Under the pieces are notes generated by a model. The model was not told the origin of the DNA. It ran no database searches and was given only the letters and a program-made list of their open reading frames with translations. A stretch of 42,544 bases of DNA from contig CAZQWG010000012.1 of the NCBI GenBank assembly GCA_964596985.1, positions 1 to 42,544 on the forward strand. Reading direction: 5' to 3'. The position numbers and the translations under genes are program-made. Within the stretch, counting starts at the first letter, position 1; every line of letters starts with the position of its first letter. Below, piece after piece: positions 15,186 through 23,453 of this stretch. The stretch comes from GCA-020345945 sp964596985. Its GTDB lineage: Archaea > Thermoproteota > Bathyarchaeia > RBG-16-48-13 > GCA-020345945.

Positions 15186-16697
15186 TTGAGCCTAGAAAAA
15201 TACGAGACGATTTCCCCAGCCGATTTCTTCTACAGAAATCGGGACATAGCCGGATTCAGCAACCCATCTAGAGCAGTCTATTCATCAGTCAGAGAGCTCG
15301 TGGAGAACAGCCTCGACGCCTGCGAGACCTACGGCATCCCACCTGACATCTATATCAGACTCTCTACTTTGGAGCTGGAATCGGACAAAGCTACGAATTA
15401 CCGCCTGAGAGTGGAAGACAACGGTTCCGGTGTCCCTCCCGAATATGTTCCATCCGCTTTCGGACAGGTACTATTCGGATCGAAGTACCGCATACGCCAG
15501 ATGCGAGGAACCTTCGGTCTAGGAGGAAAGATGGCTATCCTCTACGGACAGATCACAACCCACGAGCCGGCAGAAATCATCTCAAGCACAGGAACCAAGA
15601 ATATCTACCGTTTCAAGATAGCGATCGACATCCAGAAGAACCGCCCCATCGTATTGTCAAGAGAGGTCTTGAAGAACCAAGAGGACTGGAAGGGAACCAT
15701 TGTCGAGTTCTCTTTAGAGGGGGACTACTATAGAGCAATGCCTAAGATACTGGCATACCTCAAGGAAAGCGCGATAGTTACCCCCTACGCCAACATAACC
15801 TTCGTTGACCCAAGAGGCAGACTCTACAAGTTCGACAGAGCAACAGATAAGATGCCGACCCCTCCAACAGAGACCCTCCCACACCCCCACGGCGTCGATG
15901 TCGAGACGATGCAAAGATTGATCGGATTGACGCAGTCAAAGACCCTACAATCCTTCATGACTACACATTTTCACCGAGTAGGACCCACGACTGCCAAGAA
16001 GTTCCTAGAATACTCCGGAATGAACAAGAGCTCAAACCCAAAAAGGCTGAATGCAAGTTCAATCGTGAAAATCGTCCAAGCGATGAAGAGTTACAGCGAG
16101 TTCCTTCCCCCCGACGCAACATGCCTCTCACCCCTCGGGGTAGAACTGCTGACAGCAGGCATCAAGAAGGAACTCAACCCAGAATTCGTGATGGCAGACC
16201 AGAGAAAGGCATCAGCCTACTCCGGTTTCCCCTTCATAGTTGAGTGCGCCATAGCATATGGAGGAGGGGTACCGAAAACCGGAGATATACTTCTCTACCG
16301 TTTTGCCAACCGCATACCACTCTTGTACGACGAAGCATCCGATGTCTCCTGGAAAGTAATCCATAACATGATAAACTGGAGGAATTACAAGGTCACATCC
16401 GACATGCCCATAGCAATCTTTACACACATATGCTCGACCAAGATACCGTACAAGACCGTAGGAAAGGAGTACATCGCGGATAGACCTGAGATCGAGAGGG
16501 AGATCATAAACTGTATCCGAAACATCGCAAGGAATCTCACAAAGTATCTTTCGAAAATCGAGAGGCATGAAAGAGACCAGAAGAGACAAGATCTCTTCAA
16601 GAAATACCTACCCCAGATCGCGAGGTTCTCCACCGAGCTGGCAGGCAGGGAAAAAACCCCTAACATAGAATCCTTGATCAGAGGGAAGGAGACTTGA
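15186..16697 (+). CDS. top6B: DNA topoisomerase VI subunit B
   Basis: This 503-residue ATPase subunit of the type IIB topoisomerase couples ATP binding to DNA strand passage and decatenation. The GHKL (Bergerat) fold shows the N box ELVENSLDACE (about residue 37), DNGSGVPPEY and FGLGGKMAILYG. The transducer region follows (TGDILLYRFANRIPLLYD). It starts at a TTG preceded by no clear Shine-Dalgarno site, and no in-frame ATG fits the family N-terminus (ISPADFFYRNRDIAGF). Its stop overlaps the TTG start of top6A, so the two subunits are coupled. Confidence 0.97.
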   Translation: MSLEKYETISPADFFYRNRDIAGFSNPSRAVYSSVRELVENSLDACETYGIPPDIYIRLSTLELESDKATNYRLRVEDNGSGVPPEYVPSAFGQVLFGSKYRIRQMRGTFGLGGKMAILYGQITTHEPAEIISSTGTKNIYRFKIAIDIQKNRPIVLSREVLKNQEDWKGTIVEFSLEGDYYRAMPKILAYLKESAIVTPYANITFVDPRGRLYKFDRATDKMPTPPTETLPHPHGVDVETMQRLIGLTQSKTLQSFMTTHFHRVGPTTAKKFLEYSGMNKSSNPKRLNASSIVKIVQAMKSYSEFLPPDATCLSPLGVELLTAGIKKELNPEFVMADQRKASAYSGFPFIVECAIAYGGGVPKTGDILLYRFANRIPLLYDEASDVSWKVIHNMINWRNYKVTSDMPIAIFTHICSTKIPYKTVGKEYIADRPEIEREIINCIRNIARNLTKYLSKIERHERDQKRQDLFKKYLPQIARFSTELAGREKTPNIESLIRGKET

Positions 16698-17779
16698 AAG
16701 GAAACAAGAGAACGTTTCGAGAGAGAAAGAAAGAAGTCCTCAGCAGACTCCAAGGACTCGGATCAAACATCTACGATCAGCTGAGTGGAGGCCGATTCCC
16801 CGCCGTGAACATGCCGAGTCGATCGACCACAAACATAGTGTACGACCCAGATGTACGACAGTATGTGCTAGGGGAAAGGATAGTCAAGAGAAGCGCAGGA
16901 AACATCCGACACCTAAGACCGCTCACCCAGCTGGTCTGGATAGGCAACATCGTACACAAACTGGCTGAAGAAGGGAAGACAAGCACGCTAAGAGACGTCT
17001 ACTACATGGCTCAAGCCTACGACGTAGAATTCAAGAGCCAACAAGAATCCGACAACGCCATAACCGAGCTTGAAACAGTCATCACACACTCCCGCGAGAA
17101 CTTCAATGTCTATCCCGAAGAGCGGAGCGCAATCTTCGGCGACCTGACCATCGAGTATACGGTACCAGGATACGAGGGGAAGAGAACCAACCTCACCTCC
17201 CACCCAGACGGATTAATGATCGGCCCAGCACTAGAGACCGCTGACTTGATCGAGACGAACGCCGAAATCGTCATATGCGTCGAGAAAGGCGCAATGTTCA
17301 CTCGGTTCGTCGAAGAGAGGGCTTGGGAGAAGTTCAAAGCCATAATAATCCACACAGCCGGCCAACCTCCCCGAGCGACGAGATCCCTCATCCGAAGATT
17401 AAACTACGAGTTGGGTCTCCCGACTTACATCTTCTGCGATTCAGACCCGTGGGGACTAGGAATCGCGCTGACAGTAATCTGCGGCAGCGCAAACGCCGCA
17501 CACCTTAGAGAACTCGTAACGCCAGACGCCAAGTGGCTTGGCCTATGGCCGTCCGACGTAGTCAGATACAAGTTACCGACCGAACGAATGAGCGAGGTAG
17601 ACCTGAAGAGAACCCACGACCTCTTGAAGGACCCGCGATGCCAAGACGATCCGTGGCGCCGCGAACTGAAGAAGTTCCTAGAGACCAAAAGAAAGTGCGA
17701 ACTCGAAGCGTTCAGTAGGTACGGATTGGCCTTCGTCGTCGAAAAGTATCTTCCCGAGAAGCTTCAAATAGAGAAATAG
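16694..17779 (+). CDS. top6A: DNA topoisomerase VI subunit A (Spo11-like)
   Basis: This 361-residue catalytic subunit makes the double-strand break. The active tyrosine lies in LRDVYYMAQAY (about residue 106), and the Toprim domain is visible as IVICVEKGAM and FCDSDPWGLG. Like its partner it starts with TTG, inside the TTGA overlap with the top6B stop. Both subunits have full length with all key residues. Confidence 0.97.
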   Translation: MKGNKRTFRERKKEVLSRLQGLGSNIYDQLSGGRFPAVNMPSRSTTNIVYDPDVRQYVLGERIVKRSAGNIRHLRPLTQLVWIGNIVHKLAEEGKTSTLRDVYYMAQAYDVEFKSQQESDNAITELETVITHSRENFNVYPEERSAIFGDLTIEYTVPGYEGKRTNLTSHPDGLMIGPALETADLIETNAEIVICVEKGAMFTRFVEERAWEKFKAIIIHTAGQPPRATRSLIRRLNYELGLPTYIFCDSDPWGLGIALTVICGSANAAHLRELVTPDAKWLGLWPSDVVRYKLPTERMSEVDLKRTHDLLKDPRCQDDPWRRELKKFLETKRKCELEAFSRYGLAFVVEKYLPEKLQIEK

Positions 17780-17842
17780 GCGCTTAATATTCTTACTTCA
17801 ATCCACGAGGAAAACCGGTTGGGTCTCCGATCTGCTAGAGGA

Positions 17843-18019
17843 ATGGGTTCCAATTCCTTAAAGGTCATCGGATTACTGTTGGCAGCAGTAGGAACAATAA
17901 TAGTATACGCGACGCTGACCAGCATCGGACAACTCGGCGAAATGTACTGGCTGTTCACACTAATCGGCGCACTCTTGATATGTGTAGGACTCCCTCTCGT
18001 TCTGGCAAGGGCAACGTAA
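17843..18019 (+). CDS. Small two-helix membrane protein
   Basis: This protein of about 58 residues has two hydrophobic helices (VIGLLLAAVGTIIVYATL and WLFTLIGALLICVGLPLVLA) joined by a short loop. No family is recognised. It begins at the ATG at 17843 or at an in-frame TTG at 17819, about 40 nt after top6A. The hydrophobic coding pattern is hard to explain by chance, so I consider it real. Confidence 0.55.
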   Translation: MGSNSLKVIGLLLAAVGTIIVYATLTSIGQLGEMYWLFTLIGALLICVGLPLVLARAT

Positions 18020-18084
18020 TCCCAATAAAAGGATATATAGGTCCCCTAAAAATCAAAGTAAACGGCGCCACGAAGAACCGCTGG

Positions 18085-18281
18085 GCCACCGTTCACAAGC
18101 CATGGGTGATAGCTCAGTAAGGTAGAGCAGCGGACACATAGAAGTAACCTCTTCCTTGTGGCTGAAGCTGTTAACTCGCCGGTCGAGTCTATTCAGGAAA
18201 ACTGATGGACACCGAAACGGTTCGAGTCCGAAGATGCCGAGGGGCAAAAATCCTTCCCATCTGGCTAATCCGGTGGCGCCA
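18085..18281 (+). tRNA. tRNA-Asn (GTT) with four introns
   Basis: The mature tRNA is 77 nt including an encoded CCA: acceptor GCCACCG with CGGTGGC and G73, D stem GCTC/GAGC, anticodon loop CTGTTAA, variable CGGTC, T stem GACGG with loop TTCGAGT and CCGTC. It matches archaeal tRNA-Asn. Introns are predicted at 18093-18110 (after position 8), 18134-18166 (anticodon stem), 18186-18216 (T stem, 5' strand) and 18231-18268 (T stem, 3' strand). Each has a central helix with 3-nt bulges: CACC/GGTG, CAGC/GCTG, CGGT/ACCG and AGTC/GGCT. None is at the canonical 37/38 site. A TATA-like element lies near 18031-18039. Confidence 0.9.
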
Positions 18282-18477
18282 ACCCCTTTCTAGCCAAGAA
18301 TAGTCAATATCGAATCCGTACAAGGCTAGTCTCCGCGAAAGCGTACGTATGAAGCTTGGAGTCCGCAGTCAATCGAAAAGTCCGGCAACTGATGTCTTGG
18401 ATCAAATCTCGACAATCGTAGAAGACTCTAAGAAATCCTTAAATGAAAAGTTAAAACCCGAATAAATCAAACCGGAA

Positions 18478-18606
18478 GGGCCCGTAGCTTAGCCAGTTCC
18501 GCAGACAACCTGCGATACCTAGAAAGGCCGGAGCGGCAGGCTCATAACCTGTAGGTCGCGAGACCTAAAGATTTAGGCGCGAGTTCGAATCTCGCCGGGC
18601 CCACCA
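18478..18606 (+). tRNA. tRNA with CAT anticodon (probably Ile2, else elongator Met) with two introns
   Basis: Acceptor GGGCCCG pairs with CGGGCCC, A73 and encoded CCA; D stem GCTT/GAGC; anticodon stem GCAGG/CCTGT around CTCATAA; T stem GCGAG/CTCGC around TTCGAAT. It lacks the three G-C pairs of an initiator. The acceptor stem with A73 is like archaeal tRNA-Ile, so it is probably the tRNA-Ile2 whose C34 is changed by TiaS (encoded at 33295-34623). Introns: 18495-18524 in the D loop (helix TTAG/CTAG) and 18563-18583 between T stem and T loop (helix CGCG/CGCG). A CTTAAAT element lies near 18438. Confidence 0.85.
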
Positions 18607-18700
18607 TTCAACTAGTCGGATTCTCCACGCCCCACTCTTCTCGGCTACGCGAAAAGAGGTACCCGCCGATAAATTGGCGTGAAGTAGGAGTAGGAGTACC

Positions 18701-19417
18701 TTAATTCTCATCCTCGTGATTCTTCTGGAAGATTTTACCTAGTTTGTATCTAAGAATGAGGAGAAGGACTTGGGTACCGTAGGTGATGGGGTTGAGGTAT
18801 GACTTCTCGCCCGCATATGTTGTGCCTATCGGGACCTCAACGATCTTGAGTCCCTTTTCCTTCGCGTCGAATAGAATCTCGCTATCAAAGTGGAACTGGT
18901 CCGTGTAACCTTCGAAGTTCAACGATTTCAGAGCGTTTGCTGTATATACTCGGTACCCCGTATGGAATTCGCTGATGTTTGCCCCGAGAGCCAGATTCTC
19001 GATCTTCGTCAGCAGACGATTTCCTACGTATCTTATGAATGGCATCCCACCTTTGATCATTTCTCCACCGAGAGCCCTTGACCCGAGTACGATATCTGCA
19101 TCCTGATCTACCACCGCCTCTATAAGCCCAGGCATCTCTTCCGGAGCGTACTGAGCGTCGGCGTGAAGGAGAACTACGATATCGGCTCCAAGTTCCAAAG
19201 CCCTCTTGTAACCCGTCTTTTGAGCCCCACCGTACCCCCGATTCCGGTCGTGACGTATAAGTTCCACTTCATGTTTCCTTACCACCTCGGAAGTACCATC
19301 CAGACTCCCGTCGTCGACAACAATGATGCGATGATAGTCTCCCCGCGGAATCCTTGAGAAGACCTGTCCAAGGGTAGCTTCTGCATTATACGCTGGGATT
19401 ACAATACATATCTTCAA
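18701..19417 (-). CDS. Family 2 glycosyltransferase (dolichol-phosphate sugar synthase-like)
   Basis: This 238-residue enzyme has the GT-A start CIVIPAYNAEATLGQVF, IIVVDDGSLDGT, NRGYGGAQKTGYKRAL and the metal-binding region VLLHADAQYAPEEM, followed by VLGSRALGGEM and a C-terminal amphipathic part. It lacks transmembrane helices, as do DPM1-type enzymes that transfer a sugar from a nucleotide sugar to a polyprenyl phosphate. It sits alone between tRNA genes, so the pathway (N-glycan or lipid glycosylation) is not shown by context. Confidence 0.9.
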   Translation of the reverse strand: MKICIVIPAYNAEATLGQVFSRIPRGDYHRIIVVDDGSLDGTSEVVRKHEVELIRHDRNRGYGGAQKTGYKRALELGADIVVLLHADAQYAPEEMPGLIEAVVDQDADIVLGSRALGGEMIKGGMPFIRYVGNRLLTKIENLALGANISEFHTGYRVYTANALKSLNFEGYTDQFHFDSEILFDAKEKGLKIVEVPIGTTYAGEKSYLNPITYGTQVLLLILRYKLGKIFQKNHEDEN

Positions 19418-19556
19418 AGGACAACCTTCGTTCCATGATTGCTAATAACCGAATCGGAGGGGATTCACAATCTCTTGTGTTCCTCTCGGGTACGGATTAC
19501 CATAAGAACTCTTTGTTTTAATATTCTAAAAGCAACCCCTCACTGGGAAAGATGAT

Positions 19557-19711
19557 TGGTGCTCCGGGCGGGAGATCCGTGCCCCCATAGAAAGGGGCAT
19601 TTCGAACCCGCGTCTCCGGCTCGAATAGCCTCATCTTCCGCAGGTGAAGAGGATAAGGCCGGAATACTTGACCGGGCTATACTCGGCAGGAGGATGAACT
19701 TCTACCGGAGC
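19557..19711 (-). tRNA. tRNA-Glu (TTC) with three introns
   Basis: On the reverse strand, acceptor GCTCCGG pairs with CCGGAGC, with A73 and encoded CCA. After removal of introns the molecule has D loop AGCCCGGTCAA, anticodon stem CCGGC/GCCGG around CTTTCGA, T stem GCGGG/CCCGC around TTCGAAT: a standard archaeal tRNA-Glu. Introns: 19682-19701 near position 10 (helix CGGT/GCCG), 19625-19654 between positions 34 and 35 (helix GGCC/GGCT), and 19574-19600 in the T loop (helix TTCG/CGGA). The second splits the anticodon itself; reading it as a canonical 37/38 intron would give a wrong anticodon. Confidence 0.88.
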
Positions 19712-19892
19712 CGTGCTCGGAGCATCGACGCAACTTCCGAAAGAACCACGTATTAACTCTTTCTTAAGAGGGGGGAGCTATGACCGACATCAGAGGCTCA
19801 TTGATCGTCGAGAAGCGAGGGTCAACCTCGAGTAAGAAGATTCTTGCCGACAAAGTTAAACGCCGTCTGAGATAGAAGGCTACGAGACGTCT

Positions 19893-19997
19893 GCGGGGGT
19901 TTCCGAGACCGGTCAAAGGAGCAAGGCTTAGGAGACCGAGATCGAAGAGACCTTGTGGCGTAGGCCTTCGCGGGTTCGAGTCCCGTCCCCCGCACCA
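19893..19997 (+). tRNA. tRNA-Leu (TAG) with canonical 17-nt intron
   Basis: A class II tRNA: acceptor GCGGGGG/CCCCCGC with A73 and encoded CCA, anticodon stem CAAGG/CCTTG, loop CTTAGG-A, a long variable arm (TGGCGTAGGCCTTC) and T loop TTCGAGT. The intron is 19933-19949 at the usual 37/38 position, with bulges GGA and AGA placed as expected. The 150 nt upstream show no gene; a GTTAAAC near 19854 may be the TATA box. Confidence 0.9.
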
Positions 19998-20097
19998 TCC
20001 CTCTAGAAGAATGAGTCAGACTTCTTGCCCATCACCCTTACTTGCAGGAGACCCCAAGAAAGTTTAAAAAGTACTGGAATCGATCTCCAGCTGACTT

Positions 20098-20171
20098 GGC
20101 CGAGGTGAGGTAGGCGGTAAACCTGGTGGCCTGTGGAGCCGCATAGCCGGGTTCGAGTCCCGGCCTCGGCC
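20098..20171 (+). tRNA. tRNA-His (GTG), no intron
   Basis: Acceptor GCCGAGG/CCTCGGC is preceded by an encoded G at -1 opposite C73, the hallmark of tRNA-His. D stem AGGT/ACCT, anticodon stem GTGGC/GCCGC with loop CTGTGGA, T stem CCGGG/CCCGG with loop TTCGAGT. CCA is not encoded, unlike the other tRNAs here. TTTAAAAAG at about 20063 is a well-placed TATA box. Confidence 0.93.
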
Positions 20172-20343
20172 CTCCAAATCAGAGCGCTTTTCAGGGTTAT
20201 TTTCGTGAAACAGACAAGAATCTTACTCCGTTTAGAAACTGTAGTATACGGTTTCACAGACCTGATTCCTAAAAAGAACTTTGAAGTAGACTACAGAGTA
20301 CGGGATAACTCTTTGTATGTCAGAAACGCCCGTAGCTATCCTA

Positions 20344-21132
20344 TCACCTCTGTCTCAACCTGTCTTTTCGCAAGTGCAGGAGATTAGTTTCGTCTTCAGC
20401 GTGGTTTTCTCGTCCTGAGGCGATTATTGCTTGGGCTATCTCTTTACCGGTCAGCTCTCTCTCGACCGTCCCGTCTCTTAGTATGATGGAGCGCTTGCAG
20501 GCTTGTGCGACCAGTAGGTCGTGGGTTACGATGATGAACGTCTGTCCTTGCTTGTTCAGGTCTCGGATGATCTCCATGATCATGTGAATGGTTGCCGTGT
20601 CGATTGCCCCGGTCGGTTCGTCGGCTAAGATGATGGAGGGCTGGTTGACAAGGGCTCTGGCTATAGCGACTCGTTGTTGTTGTCCCCCGCTCAGCTCATC
20701 GGGTTTATGGTCTAGGCGGTTATCCATCTTGACGGATGCAAGCATCTCGACCGCTCTTTGTCTCCTCTCTGACTTCGGTACTTTGGAGAATACCATGGGG
20801 AGTTCGATGTTCTCTAGTGCGGTCAGTGTTGGTACGAGGTTGTATTGCTGGAAGACGAAGCCGACTTTTCTGAGCCGAAACTCCGCGAGCTCGTTGCCTC
20901 CCAGCTGTGTCAAGTCAATTCCGTCTACGACGACTTTGCCGGAAGTAGGTCTGTCGAGACCGCCGATTAGGTTCAGGAGTGTGCTTTTCCCTGAGCCCGA
21001 GGGTCCGTATAGGCAGATCATGTCTCCTTTAAGCACTTCTAGGTTCACGTCGTTCAGGGCACGGATGTCAACCTTGCCCATGCGGTAGATCTTGGTCAGG
21101 TCCTGAGTTTCCACTATCATATCCCTAGACAT
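20344..21132 (-). CDS. ABC transporter ATP-binding protein (MacB/LolD type)
   Basis: This 262-residue ATPase has Walker A GPSGSGKSTL (about 43-52), Q loop VFQQYNLVP, signature LSGGQQQRVAIARAL, Walker B IILADEPTGAID and the switch histidine in IIVTHD. The set is typical of ATPases that pair with MacB/FtsX permeases. It overlaps the permease gene at 21125-22333 by 8 nt. The C-terminal 30 residues are charged and specific to this protein. Confidence 0.95.
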   Translation of the reverse strand: MSRDMIVETQDLTKIYRMGKVDIRALNDVNLEVLKGDMICLYGPSGSGKSTLLNLIGGLDRPTSGKVVVDGIDLTQLGGNELAEFRLRKVGFVFQQYNLVPTLTALENIELPMVFSKVPKSERRQRAVEMLASVKMDNRLDHKPDELSGGQQQRVAIARALVNQPSIILADEPTGAIDTATIHMIMEIIRDLNKQGQTFIIVTHDLLVAQACKRSIILRDGTVERELTGKEIAQAIIASGRENHAEDETNLLHLRKDRLRQR

Positions 21133-22333
21133 GCTTCAGCGCCTCCACTGGGTCCAGTCGTGACGCCCTCCACGCCGGGTAGATGCCTGCGAGGACGCCG
21201 ACGAGAACCCCCATCCCGAACATGTTCAGGAGTATTTCGAGAGTAATGATCGGGGTGATCGTCATCGGGTTGGCTCCTCTTGTTGTCTGTTCTGTGAGAG
21301 ACCCCCAGAGTAGAGTGCCTGCGGCTCCTACTGCACACCCGATCGCTCCTGCCAGGATTCCGATGAGTGCTGCCTCGGTCAGTATGATTATCAAGATCTC
21401 CCTGTCCTTTGCGCCTATCGCCTTTAGGGTTCCGATTTCTCTTGTACGCTCGAACACGGACATTATCATGGTATTCATGATTCCTATGCAGCCAGCTACG
21501 ATCGCCACCGAGCCGATCCCTTCCAGGAATAGGATTAGGGTCCCTGTGGTTTCCTGTATTCTTTGAAGCATCTGTCTTGCTACGAATACTCTTACCCCTT
21601 CTATGGTTTCTTCTATCTGTTCGGCCACATCTTCGGCCTTCTCAGGGTCTTCCGTCTTGACCAGTATCCGGTTTATGTGTCTTTCACCTGCCCCATAGCT
21701 GTCCGGGGACTGCAGAATGTACTGAGCATTGCTAATATGAATGAAGATACCCCGGTCCTCCATGGGGTTGCCGGTTTCAGCGATGCCTACTATAGTGAAG
21801 CTGATCCACGGGGCATCCGCGGCGCCACCCCAGACTTTTGTCTTAAGATGGCTGCCAAGAGTGACCTCCAATTCCTCTGCAAGGCTGACTCCGATGACAG
21901 CCCCGTAATCATGGATGTCTGAGGGCTGGAGGGTTCTCCCCTCTACTACGTTGAGACCGCCGGTTACGAGAGCGTACGGTTCAGGGTCGATCCCCACGAC
22001 ATAGGTCTGATTCTTATTGACTTCTCCAAAACCTGTCAGCAGACCTGTCGCAGTCTCCACTCCGGGGATGGCTTGTACGTCAGCGATTAGAGTCTCACTG
22101 AGAGGATCACCAGACATCGCGATACCCTGACCCCTGGTTCCGGATGTATTGTATATCGTTATGTCGGCACCTCCTAGACGCCGCATCATCGTTGTCATCT
22201 GTTGGTTCATGCCTTCGCCGATGGCGAAGAGGGCTACCATCAGAGAGACGCCTACGACAATTCCCAAGAGGGTTAGACTGGTTCTGAGCTTTCTTCTTCT
22301 CAAGTTGCGGAATGCCATTACAACATAGCTCAT
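21125..22333 (-). CDS. MacB/FtsX-type ABC permease
   Basis: This 402-residue permease has one N-terminal helix (LRTSLTLLGIVVGVSLMVALFAIGEG), a large extracellular MacB periplasmic-core-like domain (about 50-270), and three C-terminal helices including the FtsX signature FERTREIGTLKAIGAKDREILIIIL and AIGCAVGAAGTLLWG. These proteins act as mechanotransmitters for export of peptides, drugs or lipoproteins and often work as dimers. The substrate is unknown. Divergent from a winged-helix regulator at 22516. Confidence 0.93.
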   Translation of the reverse strand: MSYVVMAFRNLRRRKLRTSLTLLGIVVGVSLMVALFAIGEGMNQQMTTMMRRLGGADITIYNTSGTRGQGIAMSGDPLSETLIADVQAIPGVETATGLLTGFGEVNKNQTYVVGIDPEPYALVTGGLNVVEGRTLQPSDIHDYGAVIGVSLAEELEVTLGSHLKTKVWGGAADAPWISFTIVGIAETGNPMEDRGIFIHISNAQYILQSPDSYGAGERHINRILVKTEDPEKAEDVAEQIEETIEGVRVFVARQMLQRIQETTGTLILFLEGIGSVAIVAGCIGIMNTMIMSVFERTREIGTLKAIGAKDREILIIILTEAALIGILAGAIGCAVGAAGTLLWGSLTEQTTRGANPMTITPIITLEILLNMFGMGVLVGVLAGIYPAWRASRLDPVEALKHV

Positions 22334-22515
22334 AATTGTTCACATTCTATCATTGCTATTACTGAAAAGCTCCTTACGAATCACCGGAAGACGATCGAGG
22401 TTATAAAACGGTATTTCAGAATTAGATCCAAATCTCACCCTAATCTTAACCCATTTATGACATGGTAACCCCGTAATGTCCAAGGTTCTCTTCAGAGAAT
22501 TGGAAGTCTGTATCG

Positions 22516-22809
22516 ATGTCGATTCCCCCATCTCGTATGAGATATCTGCTCGGCTGGCTGATCGTGGGTACAAGAGGGGGGCCAACCCGCGCTAAGATAA
22601 TCAAGGCTTTGAAGGAGAAGCCGCAGAACGCAAATCAATTGGCAAATTTACTTGGGGTGGATTACAGGACAATACGACATCATCTTGAGGTTCTGGAGAA
22701 GAATAGGATAATCGTATCCGTAGGGGATACGTATGGAGTAACGTATTTCTTAGGTCCAGAACTGGAGGAAAATTACGTCCTTTTTGAGGAGATTCTGAAC
22801 AGAATTTGA
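22516..22809 (+). CDS. ArsR-like winged-helix DNA-binding protein
   Basis: This protein of up to 97 residues has an archaeal winged-helix fold: GGPTRAKIIKALKEKPQNANQLANLLGVDYRTIRHHLEVLEKNRII contains the helix-turn-helix, followed by a wing (VSVGDTYGVTYFLG). An inner ATG at 22537 gives MRYLLGWLIVGTRGG, which looks like the conserved N-terminus and may be the true start. It is followed after 26 nt by a membrane protein gene and diverges from the ABC exporter, so it may control both. Confidence 0.85.
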   Translation: MSIPPSRMRYLLGWLIVGTRGGPTRAKIIKALKEKPQNANQLANLLGVDYRTIRHHLEVLEKNRIIVSVGDTYGVTYFLGPELEENYVLFEEILNRI

Positions 22810-22835
22810 AAAAGAGAAAATAAGGGGGAAGACCG

Positions 22836-23276
22836 ATGAGGCACTATATGGATCGGAACGCCAAACGAGGGTTAATACTAGCTACAATCATAGTGGCAGC
22901 CCTATTAGTGGCATTCTACAATATTGCCTCCTATACGCCTCCCACACCTCCATTAGATATCAGACGGGAACGTGTAGTTCGAGGGGATTTGGAGCTTTTC
23001 TACATGATTAAAATGGTAATCTCCACGGTTAATGTGGCACTTCTAGCCTTTCTACTAGCCACATACATTGACATATATCGAAAGATAAAATCTGAGTTCA
23101 CGATTGCATTGATGATTTTCTCAGCGCTTCTGCTCCTCTATGCTCTTTCTGCTAATTCCCTTGTGCATCGGGCTTTCGGTTTCCATGCATTCGGTCTCGG
23201 ACCCTTTGCCATGTTATCAGACCTTTTTACATGTATAGCAGCAAGCATACTAGTATATCTCAACTTCAAATACTGA
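22836..23276 (+). CDS. Four-helix membrane protein paired with winged-helix regulator
   Basis: This 146-residue protein has four hydrophobic segments (GLILATIIVAALLVAFYNIA, MVISTVNVALLAFLLATYI, ALMIFSALLLLYALSA and MLSDLFTCIAASILVYLNF). The loop SLVHRAFGFHAFGLGPFAML is His- and Gly-rich. Archaeal genomes often place such small membrane proteins after a winged-helix gene; a sensing partner is an inference. A Shine-Dalgarno AAGGGGGAA precedes the ATG. Confidence 0.75.
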   Translation: MRHYMDRNAKRGLILATIIVAALLVAFYNIASYTPPTPPLDIRRERVVRGDLELFYMIKMVISTVNVALLAFLLATYIDIYRKIKSEFTIALMIFSALLLLYALSANSLVHRAFGFHAFGLGPFAMLSDLFTCIAASILVYLNFKY

Positions 23277-23453
23277 GAAACGTTGACAAGCCATTACGCA
23301 ATGCACACTGTAGGTTGCTTGACCTGTGAAACCCACCAAACTAGAAGGCACATGTCACAGTTCGAACCCAGTCTCGACCCGCCCAAAATACGTGTTCTTG
23401 TAGTTTGTTCCTTGAAGGTCGGAACGGTCTTAGGCATGCCATTTGAAAGGGCT

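Noticed and set aside
20133..20387. An 84-codon forward frame beginning inside tRNA-His and ending inside the ABC ATPase gene
   Set aside because: It overlaps a certain tRNA and a certain protein gene on the other strand, with no start signal; the middle part alone is not convincing.
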